Below are positions 14,422 through 15,220 of a stretch of 15,220 nucleotides of DNA, in pieces; position 1 is the first letter of the stretch, and each line of letters opens with the position of its first letter. The stretch is from NCBI GenBank assembly GCA_026989715.1, contig JALSIU010000232.1:1-15220 (forward strand), given 5' to 3'. A program made the translations under genes and the position numbers. The stretch is from Methylomonas sp. (GTDB lineage: Bacteria; Pseudomonadota; Gammaproteobacteria; Methylococcales; Methylomonadaceae). Below the pieces are notes generated by a model. The model was given only the letters and a program-made list of their open reading frames with translations, had not been told where the DNA came from and searched no databases.

Positions 14422-15220
14422 ATGATTCGACAAATGGTCAGACATCATAATATCCTTTCTATCGTCGGTAATATTATTACGGTCAGTGTGACAGCAACTG
14501 AGGATAGCAATGATGCTGTGACTCGATTTGGTGATTTGGCTATCGTAGAAGATGAGTTTAATACCTCTATTGCACAGGTCATTAAAATAGATCGCGATGA
14601 AATTGCCTTACAGGTATTTTCAGGGACACAAGGAATTTCTAATGCGGCTTCCATTCGCTTTTTAGGCACGGCGATGAAAGTGACTTATTCGGCTGATATT
14701 TTGGGACGCATTTTTAATAGCTTGGGGGAGCCAATGGATGGTGGCTCAGATTTGGCACACGACCCTAAAGTAGGGATAGATGGCCCTTCGGTTAATCCCG
14801 TTAAGCGTATTTTGGCTTCCAAAATGATTCGCACCAATGTTCCTATGATTGATATTTTCAATTGTTTGGTGGAGAGTCAAAAAATTCCTATTTTTTCTGT
14901 TTCAGGTGAGCCGTATAATCCTTTTTTAGCACGCATTGGTATTCAAGCCGATGCTGATGTGGTGGTCTTTGCCGGTTTGGGGTTGATTTTTGATGACTAT
15001 CACTATTTTCGTACTCAATTTGAAGAGGCAGGCGTGTTTGCGCGTACCGTCATGTTTTGTAACCAAGCTTCCGATCCAATTGTGGAGCGTTTATTGGTTT
15101 TAGATATGGCACTGGCTGTTGCCGAGCGTTTTGCAGTAGAAGAGGGCAAGCGTGTTTTGGTTTTGGCAACGGATATGACAGCTTATGCCGATGCCATGAA
15201 AGAAGTTGGTATTTCTATGG
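14422..15220 (+). CDS. atpB: V-type ATP synthase subunit B, N-terminal part (runs off window)
   Basis: An open frame of 266 codons to the right edge, in the V/A-type rotary ATPase non-catalytic B subunit family. It has the N-terminal beta-barrel (about 8-75), RIFNSLGEPMDGG (96-108), and KIPIFSVSGEPYNPFLARIG (154-173) in place of a Walker A loop, so it does not hydrolyse ATP itself. Then come MFCNQASDPIVERLL and LVLATDMTAYADAMKE (246-261). The GEPYN and DMTAYADAMKE forms resemble the subgroup in spirochaetes, Chlamydiae and Bacteroidetes. GGAG at 14412-14415 fits the ATG at 14422. In the usual operon subunit A lies directly before B, but here a diguanylate cyclase does. It may pump H+ or Na+; the proteolipid that would decide is outside the window. 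The symbol follows V-type naming (ntpB is a synonym). Confidence 0.88.
   Translation, partial: MIRQMVRHHNILSIVGNIITVSVTATEDSNDAVTRFGDLAIVEDEFNTSIAQVIKIDRDEIALQVFSGTQGISNAASIRFLGTAMKVTYSADILGRIFNSLGEPMDGGSDLAHDPKVGIDGPSVNPVKRILASKMIRTNVPMIDIFNCLVESQKIPIFSVSGEPYNPFLARIGIQADADVVVFAGLGLIFDDYHYFRTQFEEAGVFARTVMFCNQASDPIVERLLVLDMALAVAERFAVEEGKRVLVLATDMTAYADAMKEVGISM

Noticed and set aside
1..15220. CRISPR arrays, tRNA/rRNA genes, transposases, toxin-antitoxin or defence genes
   Set aside because: Looked for on both strands; no regularly spaced repeats, tRNA-like folds, or mobile or defence domains were seen.

Overview
The window reads as chromosomal DNA of a gammaproteobacterium with an AT-leaning genome (roughly 40-45% GC by eye). 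The assignment rests on a complete feoA-feoB-feoC set (FeoC is largely gammaproteobacterial), a good Fur-type operator, a DUF484/GAF-like GGDEF protein and ordinary proteobacterial SerA, SerB, HemJ and LigA. A fused SoxY-SoxZ carrier of the type associated with quinoprotein alcohol dehydrogenases, plus a V-type ATPase B subunit, point to a methylotrophic or sulfur-oxidising lineage (Methylococcales or Thiotrichales/Beggiatoaceae are candidates). This is inference; nothing here fixes the genus.

Layout. Positions 1-3281 hold a tight minus-strand run read from right to left: a ClC chloride transporter, a TlpA/DsbE-like membrane-anchored thioredoxin, HemJ (protoporphyrinogen oxidase), a family 2 glycosyltransferase and the first codons of an NAD-dependent epimerase. 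Gaps are 2 to 19 bases, with one 14-base overlap. From 3366 the strand switches to plus: serA, a strong isolated palindrome, serB, and the SoxYZ-like carrier. After a 401-base gap with no convincing gene comes a Fur-box-controlled feoA-feoB-feoC operon whose genes overlap by 1 and 4 bases. A Crp-family regulator follows. It converges on a small secreted Met/Lys-rich protein on the minus strand, then ligA (minus). A diguanylate cyclase diverges from ligA, and the window ends inside a V-type ATP synthase subunit B gene.

How the genes work together. SerA and SerB are the first and last enzymes of phosphoserine-route serine synthesis, a key node in serine-cycle or one-carbon metabolism. FeoABC is a self-contained, iron-repressed ferrous iron importer. 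HemJ (haem), TlpA (thiol redox at the membrane) and SoxYZ (periplasmic carrier) are compatible with a respiratory, cytochrome-rich life, but are not one pathway.

Most of the window is ordinary housekeeping content and I do not see a new defence or mobile system. The points most worth a second look are the ClC protein lacking the gating glutamate, the V-ATPase B gene with no A subunit gene before it, the orphan SoxYZ carrier, the 16-bp-stem palindrome between serA and serB, and the Met-rich secreted protein.
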